Shown one piece after another: positions 61,548 through 64,000 of a DNA stretch of 64,000 nucleotides. The stretch is from assembly GCA_008921705.1 (NCBI GenBank), contig VFFE01007724.1:558001-622000 (forward strand), given 5' to 3'. The DNA comes from Burhinus oedicnemus. Its lineage: Eukaryota; Chordata; Aves; Charadriiformes; Burhinidae. The notes under the pieces are model-generated. The model made no database searches. It saw nothing but the letters and a program-made list of their open reading frames with translations, and was not told the origin of the DNA. Position 1 is the stretch's first letter. Each line of letters opens with the position of its first letter. Made by a program: the position numbers and the translations under genes.

Positions 61548-63608
61548 AAAAGGAAGTCTTAAAAGTGCAGGAGCAGGCTGTCCCCATGTACCAAAAAATG
61601 AGCCGTCAGGGAAAAAGACCGGCCTGGCTGAACAGAGAGCTATGGTTGCAACTCAAGGAAAAAAGTAAAATTTATGGCCTTTGGAAGAAGGGGCAGGCCA
61701 CTCAGGAGGACTACAAAGATGCTGTGAGGCTATGTAGGGAGAAAATCAGAAGGGCCAAAGCCCAACTAAAACTTAACCTGGCTTCTGATGTTAAAGACAA
61801 TAAAAAACGTTTCTGTAAATACTTTAGCAATAAAAGGAGGACTAAGGAGAATCTCCATCCTTTAGTAGATGGGGGCGGAAACATAGTGACAAAGGATGAG
61901 GAAAAGGCTGAGGTACTTAACACCTTCTTTGCCTCAATCTTTAACAGCAAGACTAGTTGCACGCTGAGTACCCGGCCCCCTGAGCTAGAAGACAGAGGCA
62001 GGGAGCAGAATGAAGCCCCCATAATCCAAGGGGAAATGGTGAGTGACCTGCTACACCACTTAGACATACACAAGTCTGTGGGGGCAGATGGGATCCACCC
62101 GAGGGTGCTGAGGGAGTTGGCAGAAGTGCTCACCAAGCCACTTTCCATCATTTATCAGCAGCCCTGGCTAACCAGGGAGGTCCCAGTTGACTGGAGGTTA
62201 GCAAATGTGACACACATCTGCAAGAAGGGCCGGAAGGAGGATCCGGGGAACTACAGGCCTGTCAGTCTGACCTCAGTGGCGGGGAAGATTATGGAGCAGA
62301 TCATCCTGAGTGCCATTATGGGGCACATGCAGGACAACCAGGTGATCAGGCCTAGTCAGCATGGGTTCATGAAAGGCAGGTCCTGCTTAACTAACCTGAT
62401 CTCCTTCTATGACAAGGTGATCTGCTTGGTGGATGAGGGAAAGGCTGTGAATGTTGTCTACCTGGACTTTATTAAAGCCTTCGACATGGTTTCCCACAGC
62501 ATTCTCCTGGAGAAACTGGCTACTCATAGCTTTTATGGGTATATTCTTTGCTGGATAAAAAACTGGCTGGAAGTCCGGACCCAAAGAATGTTGGTGAATG
62601 GAGTTAAATCCAGTTGGTGGCTAGTCACTAGTGGTGTTCCCCAGGGCTCAGTATTGGGGCCGGTTCTGTTTAATATCTTTATCAATGGTGGGGACGAGGG
62701 GATCGAGTGCACCCTCAGTAAGTTTGCAGACGACACCAAGTTAGGTGAGAGTGTCGACCTGCTTGAGGGTAGGATGGCCCTACAGAGGGATCTGGACAGG
62801 CTGGATCGATGGGCCAAGGCCAATGGTGTGAGGTTCAACAAGGCCAAGTGCTGGGTCCTGCACTTGGGTCACAACAACCCCATGCAGTGCTACAGGTTTG
62901 GGGAAGAGTGACTGGAAAGCTGCCTGGCAGAAAAGGACCTGGGGATGTTGGTAGACAGCCAGCTGAATACGAGCCAGCAGTGTGCCCAGGTGGCCAAGAA
63001 GGCCAACAGCATCCTGGGTTGTATCACGAATACCATAGCAAGCAGGACTAGGAAAGTGATTGTACTTCTGTACTCGGCACTGGTGAGGCCCCACCTTGAA
63101 TACTGTGTTCAGTTTCGGGCCCCTCACCACAAGAAAGACATTGACGTGCTGGAGTATGTCCAGAGAAGGGCAACGAAGCTGATGAAGGGCCTAGAGCACA
63201 AGTCTTATGAGGAGTGGCTGAGGGAACTGGGGTTGTTTAGCCTGGAGAAGAGGAGGCTCAGGGGAGACCTTTTCGCTCTCTACAACTACCTGAGAGGAGG
63301 TTGTAGAGAGGTGAGGGTCAATCTTTTCTCCCAAGTAACAAGCGATAGGATGAGAGGAAACGGGTTCAAGTTGCGCCAGGGGAGGTTTAGATTGGATATT
63401 AGGAAACATTTCTTCACAGAAAGGGTCGTCAAACATTGGAACAGGCTGCCCAGGGAAGTGGTGGAATCACCATCCCTGGAGGTATTTAAAAGACGTGTAA
63501 ATGTGGTGCTGAGGGACATGGTTTAGTGGTGGTTTTGGCAGTGTTAGATTGGTGGTTGGACTTGATGATCTAAAGGTCTCTTCTAACCTAGGTGATTCTA
63601 TGATTCTA
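61548..63608 (+). mobile_element. Young CR1 LINE copy in GREB1 intron, sense strand
   Basis: About 2.06 kb. It starts abruptly after A-rich unique DNA (near 61548) in the linker between endonuclease and reverse transcriptase and runs to a complete 3' end with GATGATCTAAAGGTCTCTTC and the tail GATTCTATGATTCT (63594-63607). It is a different CR1 subfamily from the copy at 35605 (ATTCTATG rather than ATTCTGTG tail, and different linker sequence). Its orientation is the same as GREB1. The reading frame is almost intact, suggesting recent insertion. Confidence 0.95.
61565..63526 (+). pseudogene. CR1 reverse transcriptase, interrupted by one stop codon
   Basis: A single frame covers 653 codons with one in-frame stop (TGA 62909-62911), just after the CYRFGEE block. 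Motifs in order: [10 protein letters not shown] in the linker, [13 protein letters not shown] (62251-62289), motif [10 protein letters not shown] (62459-62485), motif [15 protein letters not shown] (62630-62671), motif [10 protein letters not shown] (62723-62749), [13 protein letters not shown] and the end block [18 protein letters not shown] (63434-63487). Both motif C aspartates and the motif A aspartate are present. The endonuclease is missing through 5' truncation, so the copy is not autonomous. The C-terminal half is the usual CR1 thumb and tail. Confidence 0.93.
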
Positions 63609-64000
63609 ATTCTTCCCTTCTGAAATCAAAATCCCATTTGAATCACAATCACATTCACAGTTTTGATTCTCTAATCACATTTTATTTCTCAAATACAAAA
63701 TATATTTCTTTCATTTTCTTCTTGTGCTTTTAGGTGCCATCTGTTAGGCCTGTATATTATGTTAGTGCCAAAGAGGTGTGACACTGATTTCAAAAGTTAA
63801 TGACAAGCATTATTTTTCCATTAGCATCCAAGTCCTATTCCACCGATATCACTGGGAGTTCAGTGGGAAAAGGATGGGAAGCGGTGTGGCAAAGCAATGC
63901 AGAGCAGCAGTGCGGCAGCTGGCTCCACTGCAGTGAGGTTGTTCGTTGAGTGTTGCTGTATTCAGCTCTGATAGCAGCACCGTGTTCTGACATGGACTCT
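63609..64000. other. GREB1 intron after the CR1 copy
   Basis: About 390 bases. The last 100 are GC-richer, with AGCAG runs, but contain no frame matching the next GREB1 exon. Confidence 0.5.

Noticed and set aside
63900..63998. Possible next GREB1 exon at the right edge
   Set aside because: The segment is GC-richer, but no frame matches the expected continuation of GREB1 and no clean acceptor precedes it.

Overview
The window is vertebrate nuclear DNA, almost certainly from a bird. It is AT-rich and gene-poor. It carries many 5'-truncated CR1 LINE copies with the avian 3' tail (ATTCTATG- or ATTCTGTG-type repeats) and a solo LTR resembling alpharetroviral LTRs. Most apparent open reading frames are chance frames or CR1 shadows.

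Two host genes can be supported. On the plus strand, 58376-58535 is the first coding exon of GREB1: it begins [20 protein letters not shown], follows a long polypyrimidine tract and ends in a consensus splice donor. On the minus strand, the left edge (exon at 211-259 and a candidate first coding exon at 2466-2531 inside a CpG island) looks like the start of E2F6. E2F6 and GREB1 are divergent neighbours in human, so the two calls support each other. The window would therefore hold the start of E2F6, the E2F6-GREB1 interval with the 5' non-coding part of GREB1, GREB1 coding exon 1 and part of the next intron.

Layout: 1-2530, E2F6 5' end, with an old CR1 in its first intron. 2380-3090, CpG-island promoter with a 20-base assembly gap and a consensus E2F site. 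3107-3765, CR1 3' fragment against the island. 3766-11394, AT-rich, with a consensus CTCF core. 11395-12795, two CR1 fragments around a solo LTR that has a 6-bp target-site duplication. 12796-22096, AT-rich, with a purine tract and a candidate spliced non-coding exon near 15.6 kb. 22097-23168, antisense CR1. 23169-35604, AT-rich, with an ancient CR1-like fragment at 32.0-32.3 kb. 35605-37116, CR1 with a long reverse-transcriptase frame. 37117-58375, AT-rich, with MIR-like SINE remnants, a perfect oestrogen response element and a 39-bp-stem hairpin. 58376-58535, GREB1 exon. 61548-63608, a young CR1 whose reverse-transcriptase frame has one stop codon. 63609-64000, intron.

The most interesting signals are the perfect palindromic oestrogen response element (42863-42875) about 15.5 kb upstream of the start codon of an oestrogen-induced gene, the long hairpin at 56579-56670, and the solo LTR. 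No prokaryotic genes, CRISPR arrays, tRNA or rRNA genes were seen.
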